Assembly: GCF_900113335.1 (NCBI RefSeq)
Contig: NZ_FOOX01000008.1
Location: 62,001 to 126,000, forward strand
DNA length: 64,000 bases
Reading direction: 5' to 3'
DNA from: Desulfotruncus arcticus DSM 17038
GTDB lineage: Bacteria > Bacillota > Desulfotomaculia > Desulfotomaculales > Desulfallaceae
Shown here: in pieces, positions 52,960 through 61,800 of the stretch
How the letters are laid out: every line of letters begins with the position of its first letter
Numbering within the stretch: position 1 is the stretch's first letter
Made by a program: the position numbers and the translations under genes
The notes under the pieces: model-generated
What the model was told of the DNA's origin: nothing
The model's input: the letters and a program-made list of their open reading frames with translations, nothing else
The model's database searches: none

Positions 52960-54135
52960 ATGAGCATCAGAGATAAAGTTGCCATCATAGGTATGGGCTG
53001 CATCCGTTTTGGCGAACATTGGGATAAGGGCATTAACGACATGCTGGTGGAGGCGGCCTATGAAGCGTACAACGACGCAGGACTAAGCCCCGATGACATT
53101 CAGGCTTACTGGCTGGGCACCTGCGCTTCGGGCTGGGCGGGCATCAGCCTGTCGGAGCCGTTAAAAATACAATACAAGCCGGTGACCAGGGTGGAAAACT
53201 TTTGCGCCACCGGCACCGACGCATTTAGAAACGCCTGTTACGCCGTAGCCTCGGGGGCTTATGACATAGCTATGGCCATAGGTGTTGAAAAATTAAAGGA
53301 TTCGGGATACAGCGGTCTGGTTATCACCCCTCCCCCCGGTGACGGAACCGCCCCCAACTACTCGGCTCCGGCCGCCTTTTCCCTGCTGGCCCCGGCTTAC
53401 TTTAAAAAGTACGGGCTGGACCCGGAAACCGGTAAAAAGGTTTTGGCCAGAATAGCTTACAAAAACCATAAAAACGGCGCGCTAAACCCCAAAGCCCAAT
53501 TCCGTCAGGAAGTGCCGATGGAAAAGATACTTAAATCACCGGTTGTGGCGGCTCCGCTGGGTGTTATGGACTGCTCCGGCGTGGCTGACGGTTCGGCGGC
53601 GGCTATTATCGTGCGGGCGGAAGACGCTCATAAGTACCGCCAAGATCCTATTTATGTCAAGGCTCTGTCGGTGGTGTGCGGGCCCGGGCACGGTGCCATG
53701 CACCAGGATTACGATTTCACCTCAATCAGGGAAACATACCATGCGGGGGTTGATGCTTACCGCCAGGCAGGGATTACCAACCCGCGTAAAGAAATTAGTA
53801 TGGCCGAGGTGCATGACTGCTTTACCCCGACGGAACTGGTCATTTACGAGGATCTTGGTTTTAGCGAGCGCGGCAGGGCCTGGCAGGACGTACTGGACGG
53901 TGTATTCGACCTGGCAGGCGAACTGCCGGTAAACCCGGACGGCGGGCTGAAATCTTTCGGCCACCCCATCGGAGCCAGCGGCCTGCGCATGCTCTATGAA
54001 ATGTACCTGCAGCTCAGAGGCCAGGCAGGACCGAGGCAAATCGACAATCCCAGGCTGGGCCTCACCCACAATCTTGGAGGCTTCCCATGGGAATCGGTTT
54101 GCTCGGTTTGCATTGTCGGCAAGGAACCCGGCTAG
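52960..54135 (+). CDS. Thiolase family protein (SCP2/BbsB-like)
   Basis: The 391-residue thiolase has the nucleophile Cys in VENFCATGTDAFRNA, HDCFTPTELVIYEDLGF, the GHPIGASG motif and the C-terminal NLGG. This subclass commonly needs a DUF35 partner, as in benzoylsuccinyl-CoA thiolase or the steroid side-chain aldolases, and the preceding gene supplies one. It would cleave a 3-oxoacyl-CoA (or a retro-aldol substrate). The real substrate is unknown. Confidence 0.9.
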   Translation: MSIRDKVAIIGMGCIRFGEHWDKGINDMLVEAAYEAYNDAGLSPDDIQAYWLGTCASGWAGISLSEPLKIQYKPVTRVENFCATGTDAFRNACYAVASGAYDIAMAIGVEKLKDSGYSGLVITPPPGDGTAPNYSAPAAFSLLAPAYFKKYGLDPETGKKVLARIAYKNHKNGALNPKAQFRQEVPMEKILKSPVVAAPLGVMDCSGVADGSAAAIIVRAEDAHKYRQDPIYVKALSVVCGPGHGAMHQDYDFTSIRETYHAGVDAYRQAGITNPRKEISMAEVHDCFTPTELVIYEDLGFSERGRAWQDVLDGVFDLAGELPVNPDGGLKSFGHPIGASGLRMLYEMYLQLRGQAGPRQIDNPRLGLTHNLGGFPWESVCSVCIVGKEPG

Positions 54136-54145
54136 GGGGCGCACA

Positions 54146-54364
54146 ATGAGAACCCTGGTTGAGAGCACCCGCTTATGCCCGGAGACCGGGCATAAGGTGC
54201 GGGTTGAGGAATTATACGAACTTGAGGGCACCTGCACCTGCCAGGTGGATACCCGGCTGCTTTCCTGGCGGTGCCTGGACGAGGCGAACTGCCGGGCCAA
54301 AGCGGCCTGCCCCCTGCACCGGGAGTACGCCGGTACGGGGGGAAAAACTATGTTGGACCGGTAA
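54146..54364 (+). CDS. Small cysteine-rich protein (72 aa) in the CoA operon
   Basis: The ATG at 54146 follows AGGGGGCG, 10 bp after the thiolase stop. The 72-residue product has six Cys (Cys11 in RLCPETGH, CTCQVD, RCLDEANC and ACPL) that could hold zinc or an iron-sulfur centre. The family is not recognised. It lies just before repeat B, so its 3' side may have been rearranged. Confidence 0.65.
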   Translation: MRTLVESTRLCPETGHKVRVEELYELEGTCTCQVDTRLLSWRCLDEANCRAKAACPLHREYAGTGGKTMLDR

Positions 54365-54416
54365 GGCTGGCATTTGGTAAGAGGATACACCTACTTATTA
54401 GGAATTTTTTAACGAT

Positions 54417-54628
54417 ACTTGTATCTGGCGCTCCGGCGGTTCCCTCCGTGCGCTCCGCAATTTTCATTGTAGTTCGTGTAGTTACTTGTATTTAACGCTT
54501 GCAACAATCTGTCTGGCGTAACTTTACGCCCTTCCGGGGTCAAAGCTTTGGGGATTTGACGGGCTACTAACCGCATCCAGTGCTCCGCTTACTCCGGGAA
54601 GCCACCGGATCGCCTTGCCTACGGTATC
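54417..54628 (+). repeat. Dispersed repeat family B, copy 2
   Basis: 212 bp matching 41920-42130 in the same orientation, with scattered substitutions and small indels in the middle. It sits inside the CoA operon between the Cys-rich gene and the first MaoC gene. No open frame or transposase; the ends share ACTTGTATCTGGCGCTCCGG and CGCCTTGCCTACG.TATC. Confidence 0.9.
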
Positions 54629-54719
54629 TATTTTAACTTACTGGTAAGGGGCAGATTGCCCCCACTAATTTAGCTTAGTCAAGCACATGTATATTACCGC
54701 ACAAAGGAGGTATGAAAAA

Positions 54720-55166
54720 ATGAGCGACCGCAGTTCTTTGGTCGGCACCGAACTTTCCCGCTATACTTTTACGGTAGAGCGTGGAAAAATCAGGGAGCTG
54801 GCCTTGGCCATCGGCGACGACAACCCCGTGTATACCGACCCGGAATACGCCCGCTCCCTTGGCTACAAGGACGTTATCGCACCGCCCACCTTCGGTACCT
54901 GTATTGAGTTCTGGGGAGGGTCCGACTTCATGGAACTCTGCCGCAAGCTGCAGCTTAACCCGGTGCAGGTTTTGCATGGAGGCCAGGACTATGTTTACTC
55001 CGGAGTAATTTACCCGGGCGACGTGATCGAGGCCGGCAGCGTTTTGAAAAAACAACTTCAAAAAAGCAAAATGAGTATCCTTGTTTTGGAAACCACCTAC
55101 CGCAACCAGAACGGTGATACCGTTTTAACCTGCCGCAGCACCATCATCGAACGGGGTCAGGCTTAA
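54720..55166 (+). CDS. MaoC-like hot-dog protein, FAS1-type N-terminal half
   Basis: The 148-residue hot-dog protein (AIGDDNPVYTDPEYARSLGY, IAPPTFGTC) lacks the catalytic Asp-His pair of hydratase 2 and matches the non-catalytic partner of two-subunit enoyl-CoA hydratases. The ATG at 54720 follows AAAGGAGG. It should pair with the next gene product, as ChsH1/ChsH2-type pairs do. Confidence 0.85.
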   Translation: MSDRSSLVGTELSRYTFTVERGKIRELALAIGDDNPVYTDPEYARSLGYKDVIAPPTFGTCIEFWGGSDFMELCRKLQLNPVQVLHGGQDYVYSGVIYPGDVIEAGSVLKKQLQKSKMSILVLETTYRNQNGDTVLTCRSTIIERGQA

Positions 55167-55226
55167 CCTAACTATAATAACTGCGATAACCACATACGAG
55201 AATTACTTGATAAAGAGGTGGTAACT

Positions 55227-55655
55227 TTGAAAACCGAACTGTATTTCGACGATTTCCAGGTGTCGGAGCAGCTGCCCCCGCTCACCAAGCCTCCGATTGA
55301 CCAAATACAGCTTGTTAAATACGCCGGCGCATCGGGCGATTTTAACCCGCTGCATTATATGCCGGAAATCGGTCAGATGGCCGGAACAGGCGGCGTTATT
55401 GCCCATGGGATGCTGATCATGGGCATTGCCGGCCAGGCGGTGGCGGGCTGGATACCCAACCGCTACCTCACCCGCCTTTCCGTGCGGTTTGTAGATATGA
55501 CCAAGCTGGGAGATAAAATCACCGTAACCGGCACAATAACCGGCAAACGCGAAGAACAAGGTTCCGGAGTTATTACCGGTGAGGTAATAGCCGCCGACCA
55601 AAATGGCGGAGTAAAACTTAAGGGCACCTTTGAAGCGTCACTGCCGAAAAGGTAA
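55227..55655 (+). CDS. MaoC-like enoyl-CoA hydratase, catalytic subunit
   Basis: The 142-residue hot-dog protein has the hydratase-2 motif with catalytic Asp and His (ASGDFNPLHY) and GVIAHGMLIMG. It hydrates an enoyl-CoA to the 3-hydroxyacyl-CoA with its non-catalytic partner. I chose the TTG at 55227, 6 bp after AGAGGTG; the GTG at 55218 overlaps that site. Confidence 0.87.
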   Translation: MKTELYFDDFQVSEQLPPLTKPPIDQIQLVKYAGASGDFNPLHYMPEIGQMAGTGGVIAHGMLIMGIAGQAVAGWIPNRYLTRLSVRFVDMTKLGDKITVTGTITGKREEQGSGVITGEVIAADQNGGVKLKGTFEASLPKR

Positions 55656-55676
55656 AAACTAAAGGGGGAATAGTTA

Positions 55677-56501
55677 GTGGATTTAATGCTGAAAGATAAA
55701 TGCTGCATTATTACCGGAGCGGGGCGGGGCATAGGCCGCGAAACAGCGCTGCTTTTCGCCCGTGAAGGCGGCAGGGTAGTGGTCAGCGACCTGGACGAAG
55801 CGCCGGCGCTGGAGGTTGTTGAGCAAATCAAAGCCGGCGGCGGCCGGGCCGTGGCCTGCGTGGGCGACGTAACCGCCGACGGCTTTGCGGAAAAAATTGT
55901 TGCAACCGCAGTTGAGTCCTTCGGGCCAAGTATTGATGTTATAGTCAACAATGCCGGCTATACCTGGGACGGCGTTATTCATAAAATGACCGACCAGCAG
56001 TGGGAAGCCATGTTAAAAATTCATCTAACCGCTCCTTTCCGCATCATCCGCGCAGCGGCACCGTACATCCGGGATGCCGCCAAGCAGGATAAAGAAGCAG
56101 GCAGAAGAGGAACCCGCAAGATTATTAACATTTCATCCATTGCCGGTCTGGACGGAAACGCAGGCCAGGCCAACTATTCCAGCGCCAAGGCGGCAGTCGT
56201 GGGCCTTACCAAAACGCTGGCCAAGGAATGGGGCTCCTTTAACGTTTGCGTAAATACCGTGGCCTTTGGTTTTATTGAAACCCGGCTGACTCAGGCCAAG
56301 GAAAAGGGGGAAGCTATTAAAGCGGAAGACAAAGATGTTTCCATCGGTATACCGGAAAGCGCGCGCCAGATGTTTAAAGCCATGATTCCGTTAAGACGGG
56401 CCGGCACACCCGAAGAGGCCGCCGGCGCGATACTGTTAATGGCTTCGCCCCTTGCCGATTATATCAGCGGAGAAGTATTAAGGGTTACCGGAGGTCTGTA
56501 A
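55677..56501 (+). CDS. Short-chain dehydrogenase (3-hydroxyacyl-CoA dehydrogenase role)
   Basis: The 274-residue classical SDR has TGAGRGIG, NNAG and the catalytic Ser, Tyr and Lys (ISSIAG, NYSSAK). Its place between the hydratase and the acyl-CoA dehydrogenase genes points to oxidation of the 3-hydroxyacyl-CoA, in the manner of FabG or BbsC/D. The GTG start at 55677 is preceded by GGGGGAA. Confidence 0.88.
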   Translation: MDLMLKDKCCIITGAGRGIGRETALLFAREGGRVVVSDLDEAPALEVVEQIKAGGGRAVACVGDVTADGFAEKIVATAVESFGPSIDVIVNNAGYTWDGVIHKMTDQQWEAMLKIHLTAPFRIIRAAAPYIRDAAKQDKEAGRRGTRKIINISSIAGLDGNAGQANYSSAKAAVVGLTKTLAKEWGSFNVCVNTVAFGFIETRLTQAKEKGEAIKAEDKDVSIGIPESARQMFKAMIPLRRAGTPEEAAGAILLMASPLADYISGEVLRVTGGL

Positions 56502-56502
56502 T

Positions 56503-57645
56503 ATGGCCCTTGATTTAAATGCCGGCGATTATAAAATTTTTCGTGACGCCTTTAAAAGATTTCTGCAGGCGGAAATAATACCTAATTACCCCAGGTGGGA
56601 AAAAGAGGGCATCATACCCCGGGAAGTATGGCATAAGGCCGGGGACAACGGTTTTCTGTGCCCCTGGGTGGAAGAGGAATTCGGCGGGGCGGGCGCCGGT
56701 TTTGAATATTCTGTGATCATCACTGAAGAACTGGCCCGGGCCGGAACCCATGTAATGTTCCCCCTGCACAGTGACATAGTAGTTCCTTATATCCACTCCT
56801 ACGGCACTCCCGAGCAAAAACAAAAATGGCTGCCCGGGTGCGTTTCCGGTGATATTATCGCAGCCGTGGCCATGACCGAGCCCGATACCGGCTCCGACCT
56901 TGCCGCCATTCGCACCACCGCCGTTCGGGACGGTGATGAATACGTAATTAACGGGGCCAAAACGTTTATTTCCAGCGGAATCCTGGCTGATTTAGTAATC
57001 GTGGCCTGTAAGACAGACCCCGGGGCGAATCCCCCACACCGGGGCATGAGCCTGATTGTGGTGGAGCGGGATACCCCCGGCTTTCTCCGGGGCCGCAAGC
57101 TGGATAAAATGGGACTGCAGAGTCAGGACACCTCGGAGCTGATTTTTACCGACTGCCGGGTGCCGGCGGGCAATATCCTGGGCCGGGAAAACGCCGGGTT
57201 TACCTGCCTGATGGAAAAGCTGCAGCAGGAGCGCCTGGTCTGTTCGGTAATGGCCCAGGGTGTAGCCGAAAGAATGCTTCAGTACACCGTTGAATACTGC
57301 CGGGACCGTAAAATCTTTGGCCGGCCGGTAGCTTCTTTCCAGCATAATTCCTTTAAAATCGTGGAAATGGCCACGGAAATAGAGCTGGGCCGCACTTTCC
57401 TCTACCAGTTGGTTGAAAAACACCTGGCCGGGGAAAGAGTTGTTAAGGAAGTCTCCATGGCCAAGTGGTGGATTACCGAAATGGTCAACCGGGTCGCCTA
57501 CCACTGCCTGCAGCTGCACGGAGGTTACGGTTTCTGCGATGAGTACCCCATCAGCCGGGACTTCAGGGATGTGCGCATATTCAATATTTTTGCCGGCACC
57601 ACTGAAGTAATGAAAAGCATTATTGCCAAAGAACTGGGGCTTTAA
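56503..57645 (+). CDS. Acyl-CoA dehydrogenase
   Basis: The 380-residue FAD enzyme has the family segments AMTEPDTGSDLA, ISSGILAD-type FAD loop and C-terminal LHGGYGFCDEYPISRDFRD, AGTTEVMK. It would introduce the 2,3 double bond in the acyl-CoA; electrons need an ETF that is not encoded here. It starts 1 bp after the SDR stop and overlaps the converging activator gene by 4 bp. Confidence 0.92.
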   Translation: MALDLNAGDYKIFRDAFKRFLQAEIIPNYPRWEKEGIIPREVWHKAGDNGFLCPWVEEEFGGAGAGFEYSVIITEELARAGTHVMFPLHSDIVVPYIHSYGTPEQKQKWLPGCVSGDIIAAVAMTEPDTGSDLAAIRTTAVRDGDEYVINGAKTFISSGILADLVIVACKTDPGANPPHRGMSLIVVERDTPGFLRGRKLDKMGLQSQDTSELIFTDCRVPAGNILGRENAGFTCLMEKLQQERLVCSVMAQGVAERMLQYTVEYCRDRKIFGRPVASFQHNSFKIVEMATEIELGRTFLYQLVEKHLAGERVVKEVSMAKWWITEMVNRVAYHCLQLHGGYGFCDEYPISRDFRDVRIFNIFAGTTEVMKSIIAKELGL

Positions 57646-59723
57646 ATCCCCAGTTTTTTTAACTTTTCGTATAACCGGGAGCGGCTGATACCCAGCATGC
57701 GTGCAGCTTTGGTTTTATTCCCCCCGGAAGCCTTGAGCGCGGAAACAATGATTTCCCTTTCGGCACCCCCCAACCGGTCGCGGTAATTTCCTCCCGGGGG
57801 CGGGCCTTCTTGCCCGGGCTTGTCTCCGCGCAGATAGGCCGGCAGGTCTTTTACCTGGATTACACCGCCGGAGGCAAAATTTACTGCCCGCTCGATGATG
57901 TTTTCCAGTTCGCGAACATTTCCCGGCCAGTGGTAGCCGCTTAATATCCCCAGTGTTTCCGCAGTGATATCCGTAACCCTGGTTCCAAATATTTCATTAT
58001 ATTTGCGTAAAAAATAATGCACCAGGGGCAGAATGTCTTCCGGACGTTCCCGCAAGGGAGGTATGGTAAGCTGTATCACGTTGAGCCGGTAAAAAAGATC
58101 TTCCCGGAACTCGCCCCTGGACACCAGGCCTTCCAGGTCGCGGTTGGTTGCCGCAACCACCCGCACGTCCACCTGAATTGGACGCGTACCGCCCACCCGG
58201 TCAAACTCTTTATCCTGCAGCACCCGCAGCAGTTTGGCCTGCAGTCCCGGACTCATATCACCGATCTCGTCAAGAAATATCGTACCCCCATTGGCCAGTT
58301 CAAAGCGCCCCGGTTTGCCTCCCCGCTGCGCCCCGGTAAAAGCACCCGGCGCATAGCCAAAAAATTCAGATTCCAAAAGGTGCTCCGGAATTGCAGCGCA
58401 ATTAACTTTAACAAAAGCGCGGCTCCGCCTGGGACTGGCCGCGTGAACAGCCTGGGCAAAAAGCTCTTTTCCCGTGCCGCTTTCCCCCTGGACCAAAATG
58501 GTTGAGGTACCCCGCGCCGCCTGGAGGGCCTCCTGCTTAAGCTGAATCACAGCCGAGCTTACTGATATAATACTGTCAAAGGTATAATAGGTACTTCCTT
58601 TCTTCTCCAATTCGGTGCGGTAATAATTAAGCTGATTTTCCAGGGAGTCCATGCGCCTGGCCATCTCCCTGATTTCTTCCAGGTTGCGGAACATCATTTT
58701 GCCGACTGCCCCAACCACCCTGCCGTTTTCAACGATGGGCAGGCGGGAAACCATATAATACCCGTCCCTGATCTGTTGCAGCTGCCCCGTTTCCGGAACT
58801 CCCGTGCGGGCGACTATATGCAGCCGGCTGTTTTCCAGTACCTTAGTAACATGCCTGCCAATAGCCTCTTGGGGATCAAGGCCGAAAAAATCTGCCAGTG
58901 ACTGATTTACAAAGGTTATGCAGCCATCTTTATCAACCACAACTATCCCGTCGTAGGCAATATCAAGCACCGTGCGCAGCGTGTGCTGCAGTGTGCGGAC
59001 ACTTTCCAGTTCCGCCGCAACTTTTTCCAGTTCGGTAAGGTCCTGCAGAATAGCCATGGCCCCCGAGGTACGGCCGCGATCAATTACGGGTGTAAAGTTG
59101 ACCAGCAGCGCCCGGCCGGCCACCATACACTTTTTGCCTATCTCCACCCGGCCCGTTTCCATCACTTCAGTAAAATTCAAGCCGGGCAATACTTGTTCCG
59201 CGGAGCTGTTTAGCACTGCCTCTTCCATTACCCCTAACAGTGATTCCGCCGCCGGGTTCAGCAAAGTGATCAGCCCGGACCTGTCGACAGAAACCAAGCC
59301 GTTATGCATAGCCTGGTAAACAGCTTTAAGCCTGGCATTCAGCAAATCCGCCCGCCTGAATAAAGCCATAATCATGTCAACTTTGGTAAAAACCCCACGC
59401 ACCCGGTTATGCCCGTCAACCACTACCCCCATCCCTACCGGACTGGTTTTAACCACGTTTTCCACATAACGATAAGGGGCTTCCATTTCCACAGTTACCA
59501 CCTTGCGGGTCAGAAACCCGCTTACCGGCCTGTCCAAGGAACAGCCCTCTAAAATAGCATCGTATAAGTTTACTTTGGTCAACAAGCCCGTCAGCTTACC
59601 GTTTTCATCTACAGCGGGTATGCCATCCAGCCGGGTCTGGCGGAAAATTTCAACTGCCCGCTTGATACTATCACCCGGATGCAAAGTCGGCACGTCCGGC
59701 GTCATAAAATCTCTCATCCGCAA
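57642..59723 (-). CDS. Sigma54 activator with CBS and PAS sensor domains
   Basis: The 693-residue protein has a CBS pair (about residues 1-120), two PAS domains (about 135-245 and 260-375), an AAA+ domain ([33 protein letters not shown]) and a Fis-type helix-turn-helix ([20 protein letters not shown]). There is no receiver domain, so it senses ligands directly, perhaps nucleotides or CoA esters at CBS and a small molecule or redox state at PAS. The TTG at 59723 after AGGGGTGA fits; the frame is open to 59753. It is convergent with the operon that has a sigma54 promoter at 51411 and is its likely regulator. Confidence 0.92.
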   Translation of the reverse strand: MRMRDFMTPDVPTLHPGDSIKRAVEIFRQTRLDGIPAVDENGKLTGLLTKVNLYDAILEGCSLDRPVSGFLTRKVVTVEMEAPYRYVENVVKTSPVGMGVVVDGHNRVRGVFTKVDMIMALFRRADLLNARLKAVYQAMHNGLVSVDRSGLITLLNPAAESLLGVMEEAVLNSSAEQVLPGLNFTEVMETGRVEIGKKCMVAGRALLVNFTPVIDRGRTSGAMAILQDLTELEKVAAELESVRTLQHTLRTVLDIAYDGIVVVDKDGCITFVNQSLADFFGLDPQEAIGRHVTKVLENSRLHIVARTGVPETGQLQQIRDGYYMVSRLPIVENGRVVGAVGKMMFRNLEEIREMARRMDSLENQLNYYRTELEKKGSTYYTFDSIISVSSAVIQLKQEALQAARGTSTILVQGESGTGKELFAQAVHAASPRRSRAFVKVNCAAIPEHLLESEFFGYAPGAFTGAQRGGKPGRFELANGGTIFLDEIGDMSPGLQAKLLRVLQDKEFDRVGGTRPIQVDVRVVAATNRDLEGLVSRGEFREDLFYRLNVIQLTIPPLRERPEDILPLVHYFLRKYNEIFGTRVTDITAETLGILSGYHWPGNVRELENIIERAVNFASGGVIQVKDLPAYLRGDKPGQEGPPPGGNYRDRLGGAEREIIVSALKASGGNKTKAARMLGISRSRLYEKLKKLGI

Positions 59724-59800
59724 CGCATTCACCCCTTTCGCTGCAGCTACCAATATTATATCGCATATCCATGGTTAAGTCTTTTTCACCCTCATGAGTG

Positions 59801-59831
59801 TAAAAAAGACCGCCGGGTGGTGGTCTTTTTA
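59801..59831 (-). terminator. Terminator of the deoC transcript
   Basis: Stem AAAAAGACC/GGTCTTTTT around a GC-rich loop; it overlaps the last codon region of the gene ending at 59829. Confidence 0.75.
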
Positions 59832-60503
59832 CAATTTCATTTCTTTTAATATCTCTACTCCGGCACTGGCGCCGATTCTATTTGCACCGGCTTCAATCAG
59901 CATAAGAGCCTGGTGCAAGGTTTTTATTCCGCCGGAGGCCTTGACACCTATTTGTTGGCCAACTGTTTGGCGCATCAGGGCGACATCTTCCACCGTGGCC
60001 CCGCCGGACCCAAAACCGGTACTGGTTTTGACAAAACGGGCTCCGCCCCTTTCGGCCAACAGACAGGCCCGGATTTTTTCCTCTGCGGTAAGAAAACAGG
60101 TTTCAATAATAACTTTAACCAAACCATCGGGATTAACAGCATGTACTGCTTCCACCACCGCCGCAATATCCGCCAGAACCAGCTCATCCCGGTGCTCCTT
60201 TAGCGCCCCGATATTGATCACCATATCTATTTCGCCGGCACCTGACCGGACAGCTTTGTCCGCCTCAAAGGCTTTGGACTTAATTGAAGCGGCTCCCAGA
60301 GGAAACCCGGCCACCGCGCACACTGCAACTGCAGAACCATTAAGCTGCTCCTTGGCCAGCGGCACATAAAACGGATTAACGCAAACTGCTGCAAAACCAT
60401 ATTCTTTTGCTTCTGCGCAAAGTTTAATAATATCAATACTGGTCGCCACCGGTTTCAACAAAGTATGGTCGATTAAACCCGCCAATTCCTGTGCACTGAT
60501 CAA
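59829..60503 (-). CDS. deoC: Deoxyribose-phosphate aldolase
   Basis: The 224-residue class I aldolase has the DeoC motifs: Asp in [10 protein letters not shown], Schiff-base Lys in FVKTSTGFG and KASGGIKT. It splits 2-deoxyribose-5-phosphate into glyceraldehyde-3-phosphate and acetaldehyde. The ATG follows AAGGAG. No other nucleoside genes are near. Confidence 0.94.
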   Translation of the reverse strand: MISAQELAGLIDHTLLKPVATSIDIIKLCAEAKEYGFAAVCVNPFYVPLAKEQLNGSAVAVCAVAGFPLGAASIKSKAFEADKAVRSGAGEIDMVINIGALKEHRDELVLADIAAVVEAVHAVNPDGLVKVIIETCFLTAEEKIRACLLAERGGARFVKTSTGFGSGGATVEDVALMRQTVGQQIGVKASGGIKTLHQALMLIEAGANRIGASAGVEILKEMKL

Positions 60504-60546
60504 TTTTTCATCTCCTTAAATACAAAAGAGGCACGCCTCTGGTTGG

Positions 60547-61005
60547 CTACGACACGCTGACGTCAACCAGGCTGCCGCCGGTTATCTCCATTAGTTTTTC
60601 AATCGATATCGGCAATAAAGAATTTGCGCTGCCGGCTGAAGTATATACCACCTCAAATCTTTGCATCGTTGCATCAAGGTATACCGGTATGTCTTGGACC
60701 AGGTTAAAGGGACAGACACCACCCACCTTGTAGCCGGTCACAGCTTCAACTTCAGTTGCAGAAGCCATTTTGGGTTTGCTGCCGATTAGATTTTTAACCT
60801 TTTTCTGATCTATTCGTTTGTCACCCGGTACGACAAATAACCCGTATGTATCCCCCGACCGAAATAAAATGGATTTGGCGATTTTGCCTGTTTCAACTCC
60901 CAAAACGTTAGCAGCTTCTTCCACTGTGCTTGTCTTTTCTTTAAAAACAATGGGCTCTATACTGGGATCATAAGACTGCACATATTTACGCACACGATCA
61001 ATCAA
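60547..61005 (-). CDS. YbaK/ProX-family aminoacyl-tRNA deacylase
   Basis: The 152-residue YbaK-like protein has the central GDKRIDQKKVKNLIGSKP and VGGVCPFNL motifs. These proteins remove mischarged amino acids from tRNA. I start at the TTG at 61005, 7 bp after GGAGGG; an in-frame TTG at 61020 overlaps that site. It lies 43 bp upstream of deoC on the same strand. Confidence 0.88.
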   Translation of the reverse strand: MIDRVRKYVQSYDPSIEPIVFKEKTSTVEEAANVLGVETGKIAKSILFRSGDTYGLFVVPGDKRIDQKKVKNLIGSKPKMASATEVEAVTGYKVGGVCPFNLVQDIPVYLDATMQRFEVVYTSAGSANSLLPISIEKLMEITGGSLVDVSVS

Positions 61006-61271
61006 GGTTTTTCCCTCCAAAAATAGCTTTCCTGACCATTATACCCGAAAAACAACAGCTTGTCCTGCAGGACAGCAAAGCGCCTGCCGCCGGTTTCGGC
61101 GCAACAAATGCTGTAGTTTTTTTTCATTTGTCTGCAACATGTTATTTTATCAGACCAAATTTTCATATTTTCTTAGCTGCTGTCGCCAAAATAATAGTAA
61201 AATTTTAAGCCGCATAACATTGTGTCTTTCTTTAAAAAATAATGTTGAAATAAATCAGGAGGTGTTGAAAT

Positions 61272-61709
61272 ATGCATCATGCATTGGGAACCAATCCTTT
61301 TTTGCAACACGCAGTTCGCCATGGTCAAATGTTATTGGCGGAGTCCAACAGGTCGGTGGAAGTCTCCCGCAGCCTCGTTTCCGCCTGTGACAATATAATT
61401 ATGTCTATTAATTCCGGCAACTTGCAAGGTGCGCTTAGCGCGGCCCAAAATGCCAGGAATATGTCGGCTCAAATCGCCCAGGCAACCCAGCAGTTAAACC
61501 AAACCATCAATGAGCGCATGGAGATGGCCGGATATATTTTAAACCGCATCCAATTCAGGCTTAATGACCTGTCCAGAGCGCTGCAAAGCGTCAGGGAATC
61601 CAATACCGGCTACGCCAACCGGGGTGTGTATCCCAACCAGGGGGCATATTTTACCCAGGGTATGCCTAACCAGGGCTTTTATCAACAAACACAGCAGCAC
61701 ATGATGTAG
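61272..61709 (+). CDS. Helical Gln/Asn-rich-tailed protein (145 aa), unknown
   Basis: The protein has an amphipathic helical core with regular heptads (about residues 20-110; LQGALSAAQNARNMSAQIAQ, LNQTINERMEMAGYILNRIQ) and a Gly/Tyr/Gln-rich C-terminal tail (YPNQGAYFTQGMPNQGFYQQ). The composition resembles spore coat proteins, though no family is recognised. The ribosome-binding site AGGAGGTG is strong and a terminator follows. Confidence 0.7.
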   Translation: MHHALGTNPFLQHAVRHGQMLLAESNRSVEVSRSLVSACDNIIMSINSGNLQGALSAAQNARNMSAQIAQATQQLNQTINERMEMAGYILNRIQFRLNDLSRALQSVRESNTGYANRGVYPNQGAYFTQGMPNQGFYQQTQQHMM

Positions 61710-61714
61710 TAAGG

Positions 61715-61748
61715 AAAAAAAAGCCGCTGGTATAAGCGGCTTTTTTTG
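61715..61748 (+). terminator. Terminator after the 145-aa gene
   Basis: Stem AAAAAAGCCGCT/AGCGGCTTTTTT with a short loop. Confidence 0.92.
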
Positions 61749-61800
61749 GCGCTGTAAGGGCGATCGAATATGTCCGCCCGCCCCGTGCTCATTTGACAGT

